Source: Rhabditoides inermis (taxonomy: Eukaryota > Nematoda > Chromadorea > Rhabditida > Rhabditidae). From it: 64,000 bases of DNA. Numbering within the stretch: the first letter of the stretch is position 1; each line of letters starts with the position of its first letter. The notes beneath the pieces were generated by a model. The model searched no databases. It was not told the DNA's origin and saw nothing but the letters and a program-made list of their open reading frames with translations. The stretch lies in assembly GCA_963966185.1 (NCBI GenBank), contig CAWZYM010000158.1, forward strand, positions 186,001 through 250,000, read 5' to 3'. A program made the position numbers and the translations under genes. This document shows, piece by piece, positions 33,265 through 46,900 of this stretch.

Positions 33265-36249
33265 GGGCGAGTGTGGCGGACCGGCAAATCACGGGAGTGA
33301 AGCGAGGAAGCAAGAGAGAGAGGGGAGGCAGTGTCGTGTGATGCGATAACGAGAGAAGGAGAACGGAGAGGTGATAGACGGGTGATAAGAGGGTTTGAGA
33401 CGGGAAGCGAATTGATTTACGACGGGATCAGCTAGGGTATTAGCCACCTCGCAAAGACAACCGAGAGAGGGAGGGGAACGAATGCGGACGGAAAGGAAAG
33501 GAGACAGAAGTTTGAGTGGAAAACGAGGATTTTCGAAACGCAGTACGCAATACGATTCAGAACGATGAATCACAAAAAGGCAATACGTCACACAGATGCA
33601 ATCTGTACACGAATGATAAAGAATCAAGAGGGAAGCAAATAGATTCGAAAACAATAACATTGTAACGATCTTCTCATTTCATTTTCCAGAGGGATATGTT
33701 CTGGTTTCGATTAGTCTAAGAAGTCTAAGAGAGTCAAGCTCAAAGGGAGACGAAGAAATTGTGTGCGAAATTCACGTTTGTCTATTTGCAGAAAGTGAGT
33801 ATTCGTATTAGGATTATCAAGAACTATGAAGAGGCGAAATTCGTAATGAAGAGTTCGGAATGTTGCAATAGCATAAGGAGATGATCTTCTAATCGTCTCA
33901 TGAGCCGCCCGCGAGTATCGATTGATAAGAGAAGGCGAGCGCGTAAGACTATTAACTATTACGGATTACACAGCTGCTAAGAAGCCAATAGCTGCCTGAT
34001 CACAGCAGGGGCTAATCAGCTGATCGGCCGTCCGGGATCAGCTGAGCTCAGCGCACTGATCGGCAGCGGCTGGCAAGCGAGGGAGGGGCCAGCGCTCCGG
34101 CCAATCAGCGCCCGTCGCCCCGCCCCCCGCCTACAGTAGGAGAGGGGGCATGCTAGAGGCACGCAACGACTGGATGGTGAGAGAAGGAGAAAAAGATTTT
34201 GAGCAAACCGTAGAATTGGGTGTTACTAGACTGAATAAAATTGCTACGCTTCACAACACCTCTCGTTTGAAACCCGCGTGAAACGCGTGTCACGTATTAA
34301 GAAATCAATCGATTCGGTGATGTGGGAAGTTGTCCACAACATTTCAGTCGATGCCGCGTAGATTATGCAAATTTTAAGGGAGTTATAATCGGATCGCTGG
34401 AATATTGATGTTGTTATTAGTCAGCATAGGATCATAGAAACAAGAGAACGAGTCGTGCCTATTCAATACAGTATATTTTCGGGAACTGAATTTTTCATTC
34501 ATTCGTTTTTTTCATTGACAGTAAGTTGTTGTTGGGGTGCGGCCGCTGCCACGACCACTGTGAAGGCATTGCCGTGCGTGGCTGGCTAATCAACCGATCA
34601 CTCCTTATCACCCCCCTCCGCCAATCAATCATCCCATCAGCCCCCAAGCGCCCCGCTTACCACACCTCTTACAATAACAAAGACAAGATTACTAGTAGCC
34701 AATTACGGTAGCTCCGCGGAGCGCACAAAGAGAGTGTATGATGGATGGGGAGGGCACACGACCTCATTTCTACCCTATGCGGACAGCCGCACTAAACCCA
34801 TAAAAAGTGCGTCGTAAAAAGTGTGTGGCGAAAAAGTGATGATGATTGTGGTTGGAGTGTTGCGAACACGCTCCAAGGACGATCTTTACAGCCGATTAGT
34901 GTATGCTAGATTGCTGGCACCAGTCATTTGGTGATTCCGGGGAGAGCTAATTGCGGATTGCGGATACGCGTGGATGTGACCAGAGGGCGAGTCTGGGGGC
35001 ATGGCCCGCGGGACGCTCCACTCACTCACTGCACTCACTGTCTCACCACGGATACACAGGCGACACCCGCGGCCGGATGCGATTGCATCTACAGTACCCG
35101 AGGGCCTGGGACCCGGGGGCTGATGGGTGTGGAGAGATTGATGGGGGGTGAGTGTTGGAGGAATCGGGCACTTGCTAGAAGCGGGTCTGCCACGGACAAT
35201 GGCTCTACAGTAACCACTGCACACACGTTTTTCACTACGAATTGATGCTACTGCTTTTCAGATTTTTCACATATTGCAAGTGCATCGATCAGAGTCAGAG
35301 TTCAAACCAGTAAATGAGCAATGACATCGGAATGTGAGGCAAACAACCGCGCGATCAAAACAATGGGTAATGAATATGCAAATGAGGTGATACGGCGGCG
35401 AGGCGCGCGCGTTTGATACGGTGTCCTCACTTGCGACCCCCTCACTCGACCTCATTTGATAGGCGGTTTATGCGAAAACGATAGGGTGTGAATGAGGATG
35501 TGATAGAGTCTCACCGAGAGAGAGAGAGAGAGAGAAAGAGAGAAATGGAGAAATAGAGAGAGAGAGAGAAAGAGAGAGAGAGGAGCGTTGGCATCGATTG
35601 ATAGCGTTCTGTCGCTACTATGGCTGATAGCGGGACCGGCGGAAGTATGAAATAATTTACGGAGAGTGATTGATTGCCGGGGCGTTTATGATGCGCATGT
35701 AATCGGATACGGTGGAATGAAACGCGCCGCCTACAGTATCCCGCAGAGAGAATCTGTTACAAGTCTTACAGGAAGTGAGGTCATCAGGAACACTTGTAAG
35801 GTTAGCCCAATATATTTGTGCGTGGATATCAAGAGGAAAATTCTGGGTTCCATTCTTGCGTCTGACTTTTAAATCAGGTCTGTAAGGTCGACAGGTTCTA
35901 GTTTATTTACTTTTATCGAGAACCTCACCTTGAAAACAAAACTTTCCACCAAAAACCCTGTGGAAGCGCGAGTTCGCGAGAAGGAGAAAAGGCAACAAGA
36001 CAAGACAATAACAAATATAACAGTGCAATAAACAACTAAATCATCAAGGAAGTGGCGTAATAGTAAACCACAAACTATAATCCCCTCCCTCTCTCCACAA
36101 AAAAAGGTCGAAGGGCGCTCGAGAAATGTGAGATAACTTCGTCCATAGCAGGCAGCTGGCATTTGATTTATTGCGTGTTATAATTCCCATCATTCGCCCG
36201 TCAGGAGGAGCACTGATAGCAGAGTGATAAGGACTGCGGCAGCCAGGCG

Positions 36250-36290
<41 letters not shown>

Positions 36291-36513
36291 AGTGGACGAA
36301 GAATTGGGAGAAGTCAGAGTGAGATAGGGAGACGAACCCTTGTGCCCCTGCGTCATTCCTTCTCTGGGTAAATGTCAAGTCGAAAGCCACGCTATCGTAA
36401 ATGTTTAATGGATTCGCAATACAAACACATGTGAACAAATGTTTTATTGAGAATAGACTCAATTCAATTATTTGGATTTTCTATTTTTTCTCGAGTTGCG
36501 CTGGAAGAGGCGA
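33265..36513. other. About 3.2 kb upstream of the homeobox gene, no gene recognised
   Basis: Unique-looking sequence, with CAGCTGATC-type E-box/palindrome clusters around 34010-34060 and (GA)n at 35515-35580. A long conserved-looking promoter would be expected for a sensory-neuron homeobox gene, but this is inference. Short open frames at 34526-34711 and 34928-35245 have no protein-like features. Confidence 0.5.
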
Positions 36514-36766
36514 TTACTTGGGTCCGAGGTAGCAGGAGACGTCCATGCGGGGAGTGCCACCGCCGCCGCCACCGCCGCCTGAAACGGGAATGGTAAGATG
36601 AGGGTACGGTATTCTACAGTATCCACGCACCGCTAGGGGCGCTGCCACCGCCGCCGCCGCCGCCTCCCGAGGATCCTCCGAAGGCGTAGTCCTCCCTGGC
36701 GTATCCGCCTCCGCCGCCGCCGCCGCCGCCACCGCCAGGGGTCATGTAGGCCGACTTGTCTCCCAT
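36514..36766 (-). CDS. Small glycine-rich protein
   Basis: Two exons (36766-36631 and 36578-36514) join in phase 1 to give 66 residues: MGDKSAYMTP, three poly-glycine runs of 8-10 residues separated by YAREDYAFGGSS and SAPS, and the tail TPRMDVSCYLGPK-stop. It has no signal peptide or domain. The poly-Gly runs are coded by GGC/GGT/GGA mixes rather than one pure triplet repeat, and the splice falls within a Gly codon. A TATA box about 45 bases upstream and clean ends make it a real gene despite its size. Function is unknown; a single C-terminal Cys could cross-link it. Confidence 0.7.
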
Positions 36767-36810
36767 GATGATTCGACTGATCGAATGATGCCAGCCCCGT
36801 CCGGCCCACC

Positions 36811-36819
36811 GCTTTTATA
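36811..36819 (-). promoter_or_regulatory. TATA box of the glycine-rich gene
   Basis: On the minus strand GTATAAAAGC lies about 45-50 bases before the ATG at 36766. Confidence 0.6.
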
Positions 36820-37380
36820 CGACCGAGTGGCGGGAGGGAAATGAGGAGAAGAATGCGCCGCTCAGTCGAAACACGCATTAGGCAAACGATGTCATTACGC
36901 ATACTACTATATGTAAATGAGCTAACTCCATAAATTATTCACCAAACAGCAGGAGGTTTCACGGTGAATGGGCTTAATCAATCGCTCAATAACTTTTGGC
37001 ACTAATTAATCGGTATCAGTCGACATTGACATTCGTTGTTCTCTTGGATAAGCGTGTTTCGTGAATACTTTGATATATAGCATTACCCTTGATCAGTCGC
37101 TGTCTGCAGTTGATCAACAGAAGGGATCGGGCGCGAGACAAAAACCGGAGCAAGTGACTCACAAGTTTTAGCGGCAAGGCGGGGTAGATCTGGGTGATAA
37201 TAAGTGAGTGTAATAACCCTTCCCCCTTCTCGTCTTTTGTACAATGTCCGTCGTTTGTCACAGTGTTTGTCATCATATCACGTTTATTAGCTTTCAAAAT
37301 GAATAAACATATGTGAACGATAAATAGAAATCACAGCTCTTGATTTGTATATGCTAGTGCGCATCAACCAGGCGGAATGA

Positions 37381-37714
37381 TCACACTTGGCTTTGGCTCC
37401 TCTTGATGTACTCCTGCACAGCGTGGACTGCCCTTGTGCGGGCGGGTGTGGAGAGGACGGAAGTCTGCCAGTCAGAGGGGATGGAAGGAGAGCCGAGAGC
37501 GGCGCCTGCAGGGAGGGATGATGAAACATGTATCTCACATAGACTGAAGCCGCAATAGACGGTCTGTAAGGAAAGATCGAGAGAGAGAGAGAGAGAGAGA
37601 GGGGGGGAGAGAGAGAGAGGGGGGAGCGAGAGAGGGGGGGGGGGGGGGTGGGGGAGAGAGAGAGAGAAGAGAGGGGAGAGAGGGAGGGAAAGAGGGAGGG
37701 AGAGAGATAGAGAG

Positions 37715-37745
<31 letters not shown>

Positions 37746-37891
37746 CCCTACCCACCTAGCATGGCCCCGGCTATACACCCATTCGTGTCCGTGTCTCCTC
37801 CAATCGAGACGACCTCGATGAGAGCCTTCTCGAACATGTCTGGGAAGACAGATGAGCCGTATCTGCAATGCATCTCCCTCCTCTCTCTCTG

Positions 37892-37925
<34 letters not shown>

Positions 37926-40900
37926 CTCGCTCCCTCTCTATCTCTATGTCCCCCTTTTCTCTCCCTATCCTTTCTTTTCATCTAGCTATCTTTCTCAATC
38001 TCCCTCGCTCTCCCTCTCTCTCTCTCTCCCTCTCTCTCTCTCTCTCCCTCCCTCTCCCTCTCCCTCCCTCTCCACTCACTTCCCGAGTATATGGAATGCG
38101 ACTTGCAGGGCGATTCCGACGTATCCGATGGCGCAGTCGTCGCCCCGGCTCTCCTTCGAGTCCGACAAACGCACCGGCACCTCAATCATTTCAATCAGGC
38201 TTCGATCCCTTATTACAATACTTGACGTACAGTTGTTTGTGGTATAGTAAACAGATTTCCACTCCATTTTACGACTAGTGTGCAAATGTTGAGTGAGATG
38301 GTGTATGTGATAGGTACGATACTTTACTCACCGCCCTCTGCTGACTGTCCGCGAGTATCCCGGCTATTACGGGGTCTTTGTTGAACGCGATAGCGTCACT
38401 GCAAACGCAATCAGAGTCAGAAAATCTCAAAAATCATTTTATCACGCAATCTCTGAGAGAATCGAACACCACTGGGATCTGGATATGAAATAGTGGAAAG
38501 TTATAATGTTTTGGTGTTTTCAGTAACTAACAAGTATCAACAACATGTTATGAAACTTTTTTTTCGAAATTAAAATGATTAATTTTTGATAAGCTAAATC
38601 GGTCAAATGTCATCGAAACCTATAGATATAACCCAGTTTTTGACAGCTGTTATAATTTTAAGAATTTTTTTATATAGAAAATTTTTGATGTTAACCAAAG
38701 GGTAAGCTTTTATACGCGAAAATATGATTTCCATTGCAAAAAATAAATACCTTTAAATATATGGAAGTTCGATAGCAGTCTCTAGTTTTCACTAATCGAA
38801 ACTTAAACTAGTTTAGATTCAAATAAAAATTATACGAGAAAAATCGAAGAGTACGTATTTTTTGCTACAGTCGTTTGAAAGTGATCCGGCCATGGTGGTC
38901 CATCGCAAATGGACCATTAGCAGAAAACTAACCGACCAAAACTAATTATTACTGAAAACTAGAAGTGATTCAAAGCATATTTTGTGTTCACATTGTCGTT
39001 TTACCATCAAATCGTAAAAAGTTATGAGCGTTTCAATCCAAGAAAACTTAAAAAAAATTTCCACTCTTTTGGACGTGGTGATTATCCAGTCTTCAATAGC
39101 ACCTTGATCTGGTTAGTTTATAAAAATGCAACCTATACGAAGTGTAAAAACACTTATATTTCAAAAATCGAAGGGGACGTCTTTTGAGATATCGACCTTT
39201 GAATGTTGCTGGCTCGCGAACATGCAACCCTTAACCAAAACCGTTCCACTATAATAGTACTTTTTGTAACTAGTTGTTCAAACTTACCATAAAAAGAATA
39301 TAAAAAACTATGTGTTTTCGAAAAAAAACGAGAACGTATTTTGATTTATCGATCTTCAGTGTCGTCATGTTCGCGAGCCAGCAACATTTAAAGGTCGATA
39401 TCTCAAAAGACGTCCCCTTCGATTTTTGAAATATAAATGTTTTTACATTTCGTATAGGTTACATTTTCATAAACTTACCAGAATAAGGTGCTATTGAAGA
39501 CTGGATAATCACCACGTCCAAAAGAATGGAAATTTTTAAATTTTCTTGGATTGAAACGCTCATAACTTTTTAGGATTTGATGGTACAACGACATTGTGAA
39601 CACAAAGTATGCTTTAAAATACTTCTTAAAATACTTTTTAAAACTATTCAGTTTTTGTATGGTTCTTATCTGCTTATGGACCATTTGCGATGGACCACCA
39701 TGAGTGGGTCATTTTCAAACGGCTGTAGCAAAAAAGACGTACCCTTCGATTTTTCTCGTATAATTTTTCTTTTGTTATTGTTATAAACAACTTCAAGTTT
39801 TGAATAATGCAAACTAGAGACTGCTATCGAACTTCCATATATTTATAAGAATTTATTTTTTGCAAAGGAAATCATATTTTTGCTTAAAAAAGTTGACCTT
39901 TGGGTAACATCAATTTCTTTCCATATAAAGTTTTTTAGATTAATGTAAGGAATCGAATTATATTTTGAAAGTTAGTTTTGGAGAAAAACTTACAAAGTTC
40001 AGGTAGTGGTCCCTTAAAGTACGTGTAAACAGAGATTTACGGAAAAATCATAGTTTATCCTAATAGATAGATAAATTCACGATAAGTTTAACGGTACACA
40101 AATTTTACTTTGAAAAAAATTCACTCAAACGCCCTCAGGGCTTCAAAGTCGCTTGGCACAGGTCCAGGAGACTATGGCACAGTGCCAGGAGACTATACTC
40201 TGACAGTCTGACCTCACGCTGCGTATCGCTATCAGCTGTTCCGCTGTCAAATCAAATGTTCGTTCGTTTTCCCTTATTTTGTTGTATTTTGTTGTGTTTA
40301 TTTATGATGTATAATATTGTGTGTTGTTTGTCATGATCATGCTATCGAATAAACGTCGTTTTGCCTTAAGTTCATCGGTGCGCAACGATGAAGCAGCAGC
40401 GACGAAATTGTGTTTTTTTCTTGTTTATTACGCTATCGTTCTTTTTGAATACATTATTTGTTTTGATGTGTTTTTTTTCCAGGAGCTTCACATGGACAAA
40501 CTTTACCTATTCGTCATCAAGAATCATTGTCACATTGTGAACAGGTACGTAAGCGTTGAATTATCTTCTATGAGCTGATGTTGTTGAAACACCAGCGTTG
40601 TTGTATTTTGACAATGTGCTTTACTAGCGCTCCGGCGCGCTGTCGCGCGCCTCCGCGCTAGAACATGAATATTAGAAGAATAGAAATTCATACAAGTTTT
40701 CTTGTTATGTTCAATACTACTGTTTATCTACAAATTCTTAACATTTTGACGAGTGAAACGAATTATTAAAGTAGAGAAGATTAGTCGATTGATGTATTGA
40801 TTGCACTGATAAGTATGTTGTCTAGGAGCGGGGTAACAATAATAATAATAACTGGTTTGCAAGTCCTATAGTAAGCTGCCGCGCGCTTCACCTATCAATG

Positions 40901-43900
40901 TCTATGAAAAGAATAATGTTCTTTTTTCTGAACTTTACTTTTCTATGCTCCTAAAAACTAAATACTAAATGCGCTCAGGCACAAGTCAGCATCGCTCTGA
41001 TATTAGCCTTCCTCCTTATATCTCTCCCTCTTTCTCCCCTCTCTTCTCGCTCTCTCCTTCCTCTCTTTATCTCTCTGCTTTCTTTTTTTCCTCGTTTTTC
41101 TTTTAGTGTTAAAGGCACAGTGGCGACTTATTTCTGTCACAACCTGCCACAACTCTTCATTTTCACACGAGCAAAAATTTGGCCGTGGGATCGAACCGGC
41201 GAAGATCGGGGGCCACAATGCAGCGCACATGCTCTGAGCCATGAAGCTATTGACTAAGCGTTGTTCAATTGCGCTTATGTCTCCGACCCCAATTTGCAGT
41301 ATTGAAGCGTTGGCGGGAAACTCAAATTTTCATCTGAATCCTTGGCAGTGTCAGATTCGAAAGTAACGCAGAATCGTCGTTCTTTCGAAAAAAAATATAC
41401 AAATGTGTTAGGTTAACATGGTTTTAAAAAATACTCTGTGTCAAATAAGTCGCCATTGTTCCTTTAATGCTACGAAAACAGACAGTTCTCCTTTTCTGCT
41501 TCTGCAACATCTTCCCCTCATTAATCTCTTCCTCTTTCTCTTTCTCTCAGGTCTCCTCTCGCACCGTTTTTTTAAACAGAACAATGAAAGCAAAATTGAA
41601 ACTATCACAACGTGGCTAATCTGCAAAGTGTCATACGAATTGGTTTAGTATGATTAAAGTTATGAACTAATCAAAATTGTAAAAGAAATGCTAAGTACGG
41701 CGCGCGCACCTTTTGATAAATTGGCTATATCTTTCTCACATTGTAACCACTCAGGTTGAATTTTACGGGAAAAAAAACTGTTTTTTGAACGTGATTACGG
41801 AAAATAAAACAGAGATGTTGCTTATATGAGAAACGTTCGCTGCAGACAGCTACAAATTTAATGGTTTTCGTGGTTTTTCTTCTATAACAAGAGTGAGTAG
41901 AGACGTATAAGAAAGTGGACTGCATTCTGTAACACAAATGAAACTTTCTGCAAAGTTTCACGCAAATCGATTCAGTAGAAACGGAGATATTCTTGCGGAC
42001 ACACATGAAAAAGTGAAAAAGTGACCATTTTTGGTAGTATTTTGACCAAAAAGAGAGGTAATAAAAGCAAAATTGAGAACTGTCACAGTATGGACTGCAT
42101 CACAAGACGTAAACTCAACCATCAGTCAAGTTTCTTGCAAATTGGTTTTGTATGAATCGAGTTATGACCGCGGAAATACTAAAAATCGCAAAAGTGAGGC
42201 GAGAGCGCGCGCGGCTCTTGCTAATTTGGCTATATTTTCCTTACACCGTAACCAATGATGATGAAACTTGCAGGTTAGTGACAGAACTATTTGTTGAAAG
42301 TAATTACAGAACAAGAAGCGAAACTGTTTCTTAGGTGAGAAGCTTTTGCAGCGGACAGCACCAAAATCGGCGAATTTTGAGGTTTTTCTACCAAATATAG
42401 GCAATGAGTGTAATTGGAGAGTAATCACAAAGTGGACTGCATCCTGGAGTACTATGTAAACTTTTCGCAAAGTTTGACGCAAATCGGTTCGGTAGAAACG
42501 GAGTTATGCCCGCGGACACACAAGAAAAAGTGCAAAAGTGACCATTTTTGGTGGTTTTTTGACCAAATATGGACGTAGAGGAGGAGTTGAGAGGTGCCTG
42601 AATTTTGTTGTCGTCCTTGGAAGAAAACACAACTTTCTACCAAGTTTCATGTGAATCGGTTGAGTTTGAAGCTAGTTATGACTCTGGAATGACGGACACC
42701 ATAGGACATTTTAGTAGAAAAGGCGACTAGCGGGCCGGAGGCTCGCTTCGCTCGCCTCCGGCCCGCTAGTGGCGGCGGCTTCGCCGCCGCACTGCGCTTC
42801 GAGGCTCGCGCGCCTTCGGCGCGCTCGCCTCTCCGCGTCAAATCATCAACACTTCAAATCTGAACTCTACTATGGCTCAAGTACACATCAAAGATCGAAA
42901 TCTCAAGTTTTATAGTTGTTTACTTGTTTACATGACTTGTAAACACTATACCTTAACTCTCCTTAAGGTTTAGTATCGATTAGTTATCAAAATCAGGAGA
43001 TTCGGAGTTGTTTACTTTTTTGTTTACTTGTTTACCTAAGTTGTTTACCTTAAAAAAAAATGTAATTATTAACTTGTTACCTGTAGCAAGTATGAACCTT
43101 CTACTTCAAAAAATAACAAAGTTATAAATTTTATAACATTTCTGAGTATTAAAAAGGCGGAAATTGAAAAATTAATTAAAATTCAAACATTAATTACAGA
43201 TCTGAAATAATTTATGAATAAAGGTATGACGGTAGTGATAATTAAATAGGAAAATCCAGGTGTCAACTTTCATCTAGACGAAAGTTACAGGGTCGTAAAG
43301 TGAAATTTTAAGTTTATGCTAATTTATCTCAGGTGACAGATGAGAGGCGACAGGTGAGACGGTACCTGGCAGGTACTCAGGACCTAAGGTGTCATTGGTG
43401 AAAGGAATGAGAGAATTAAAAATAGTTTTTCTAAGAAGTTGAAACTTGGATCTACTGTATTTTACGTTTTGCATCTTGCCTGATTGATCCTGTCAGCGGT
43501 CAATATGCTCAACTGCAAAAATGAGCCACATTTTGTTGAAAATCAAGGTTTTTTGAAAAAGTGAAATCCTTCCACAGTGAAGCGAAAAATCTGAATCTTT
43601 GTCAGTAAATATTAGTTTTTGAGTTATGAATTACTGTGCCAAATCCAGGTCTCAACTCTTAGATAGTAAGGGATTGTAGTTGATCTAGTGAATCATGAAA
43701 TATGATTTTTATTTTCAGTAATAGAGTTGAGCATACGTGTTTGTGTTGATTGTGTCCTAGAGAGTGATTTACCATAAACATTTGAATAATTAATATTGAA
43801 AACGAAAGAAGTTATGATCAAAAATGTAAAATTTCTACGAAAATTTGAATATTCATATTTTGAAAACGGAATGAGTATTTCATTTGAAATTGATATGGTG

Positions 43901-46900
43901 TGAACGGCCGAGTGTCTTCTATCATCAACTGAAGTTTGAAATTTTAGTCTTCAAAACTAACAAAGATATTCAAGGTTTTTGCGTTTTGCATCTTACGTGA
44001 TTGATCCTGTCAGAAAATGAAAAATGGTGTAAAACTTTTTTGAACTGATATTTGAAAATGAAACTGTAAAACTGTGAATAACATGCATGTTTCTTGTTAC
44101 TGTGCAAGTTTCATGACAAAATATGAAGTTTGAAGGTAGGTTTACATAGAAGTGGACCGAGTTGTTAGTGAACCCATTTAGGGACCACAATGACATTTTC
44201 AGATATTTGGATATAGTATAGCAATTAATTCATTAATGTAGTTTATTTCAAGCTGATTTCAAAAATATATATTGTTCATAGGGTTCATCGTTCACATTGC
44301 GCTCAAATTCCGCGCGGCGCGCGCACCCGAGCGCGCGCTCACACAGGGAAAGTGCGACAGAGGGCGGCTAGATCAAAACACTTATGACGTCGCTAATAGT
44401 TAAATTATGAATATACTCGTTTATAATAAGTAGTGATACGCTTTGTTTGATTGTAATCGATAAGTACTTGAAGAAAAACGTCTCTTACGACATCATTTTC
44501 AATACTCATTTTGTGCAAATGGCGGCTAGATCAAAGAAATATGACGTCATCATATCACTCTTTATCGATTTTCACTACTTTACAGGGTACATGATTCCAT
44601 AAATAAAATATCGTTGGAATCAGCGCGAAAGGGCGAATCGTTATATGCTAATTAGAGCACATCATGTGTCCAGTGAGAAAATGTTACATGATTCCGCCTC
44701 ACTCTCTACATCTCACGTTGTGGTCCCTAGAACCCATTTAAGGAAATGAGATAGGAACCTATGCTAATGTGTGTCTGTTAAGAGTGATTAGTTGATCTTA
44801 AGTTTGTAGTTTGTGTGTGAAATGTTTCTTCAGTACTGAGTTCTGTCCTTCTGAAATTTTGGAAATTCCATATAAACCTATATAAGGAGTTATCGGAATG
44901 AGTCCTAGTGACGTGTGTCAAGTCGATATAGTGTGCTAAGTCTAAGTTTACAGTATGAGACTCACATCTTGAAACATGGACTGAGCATATGGGTTAAAAG
45001 TTTTTCAGGCTATGTCAAGTTGTTAGTAAAGTCATACGGTAAGTAGAGGTGTGAGTGTGAAAATGAAACGATTGCATGCGGTCACCATAAGAGTGTTAAG
45101 TTTGAAGTATGAGCTGTGTAGGTGTGATAGTCATTGAGCTACATGTTGTGACCGACAAACAAACAAGCACCATAGCAAATTTTATATAGCCCAGCCAGGG
45201 CGATTTATGACGTACTGCATATTTACTGGTATATGTAATCAAAATGAATTGCAGTTGTGACTCGCCGGCGTCAATGAAGCACACGGAAGGTGCGCGGGGC
45301 TGCGTCGGCCGGCAGACCGAGCCGAGCGGTTCGGCCAACCCGTGAAGAGCAACGTGAGTTTTGTTTTTAACATGATATACTTTGTTTGTTATGTTTTTGT
45401 ATGGCTGGATACATGTTGTTATACATATTGCACAACCTCCGTTTTGTGATTTAGATAAGCGCCGTGCCTGGTGCAGGGCATCGACTGCGAGTTCGTCCTC
45501 GTCGCGCCCCAGGAGCAGCGTCAAGCGTGAGAAGGTACGATACTGATGTTCTCTTGTCGTAGTTGCCGCTTGCCCAGGTATGATAGCTTGTTTCCTAACT
45601 GCTCTTTTTATGCAGTACATACGTTTTCAGCTTCTCGGAGCTGCTCCCGGAGTGGCAGCTGTGCCACGCCTGAGGCTGGAAGTGCCCGTACCTGTTCCCG
45701 ATCCACCCAGAAAGCTTCGCCAACACAAAAAACTCCCCGTAATATTGTTCTGATAAAACATTTAATTACATGATGTGTCATTCTTCTTACGATAAACATT
45801 TCAATTGTCATGTTTGTGTTGAATTGTTTTGTTTTTGTTGGTTTCGTTCTTTGAGTTAAAAAGACTCGCTCGACAAACGCAATATCGATCGTTTTGTATG
45901 GGTCAGAGTGTAGACAGCGAGAGTGAATGCAAGATCGGTTCGCAATAGAGCTCATGAATCTGTGTTTAGTCGGACTTTAACTGGCTAAATATGCAAATTT
46001 CAATGAAATCACCATTACCACTTTGTAAAGGACCCTTTATAACCCCAAACTACGCCCTCAAACACCCTAGGTCCCACATGTCCCAAAAACGTCCGATTCT
46101 CTCAGAAATTGCGTGTTATACATATTATATTTACTTTAATGCCATTGCAAACGGGTTGTATTAATCGAACTATTGCAATATTTGTATTAATCCCACAGCA
46201 TTGGGCGTTGTCGAATCTCTGATACCCAATTATCCCGCATCAACACGATTGTTGGTACTATTGGTACAATACTCCTGTCAACCGCGACCTGATCATTCTA
46301 ACATTACGTTCTTGAACTGAATAAACCTATATTCTAGACACGTAGCATAAATCTATATATTATTCATTTGTATTTCAACTGTTTGGTGAATTCATTTCAA
46401 CGACATTAACATCAATTACATCAAATACTCTTTTTTTCAGAACGGTGAGCGTAGACTTTGACGAGAGAACATTTGACAATACTGCTCTAAAGCATCGATT
46501 CCTAAACCACAAACTCTGCAAAAGTCCTTATGTGAACATGCAATATTCCTATACACCTTCGTATTGCATAGACCAATATTTATTAGTTATACGTATTGTT
46601 GTAAAATTTAGATTTGCTTACTTCGTTAAACATTACAAGTACTGTATTGTTCACCTATTTGCAATCGCACATCATAAACATGTTGAATATACCATTTTTT
46701 GTTCATAAACGTATCGTCGTGAACTTGTTGTAGTATCTTAACAGAGAGTCGCTTCGTACCTCATCATCACTCACATATCCACAATCACTCATATCATTAA
46801 TCGCACATCTTCCCCTTTTCCTCCCACCTGATCACCTCCTCGGGCGGCGTGCCGTTGATGAGCTGGTGAAGAGAGCGGGTGTAGACCTGGGAAAGAGAAG

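Noticed and set aside
33800..36085. GGATTA sites as an Otx autoregulatory cluster upstream of the homeobox gene
   Set aside because: Only about three sites in 3 kb, near chance expectation for a 6-mer on both strands.
36190..38185. Long open frames rich in SLSLSL or RERERE
   Set aside because: Translation of (CT)n/(GA)n microsatellites in all frames; no splice or domain support.
37381..38398. A separate second ADP-ribosylglycohydrolase gene
   Set aside because: It has no start and only the C-terminal motifs, while the gene at 46.8-48.2 kb has only the N-terminal motifs; their phases and content fit one gene.
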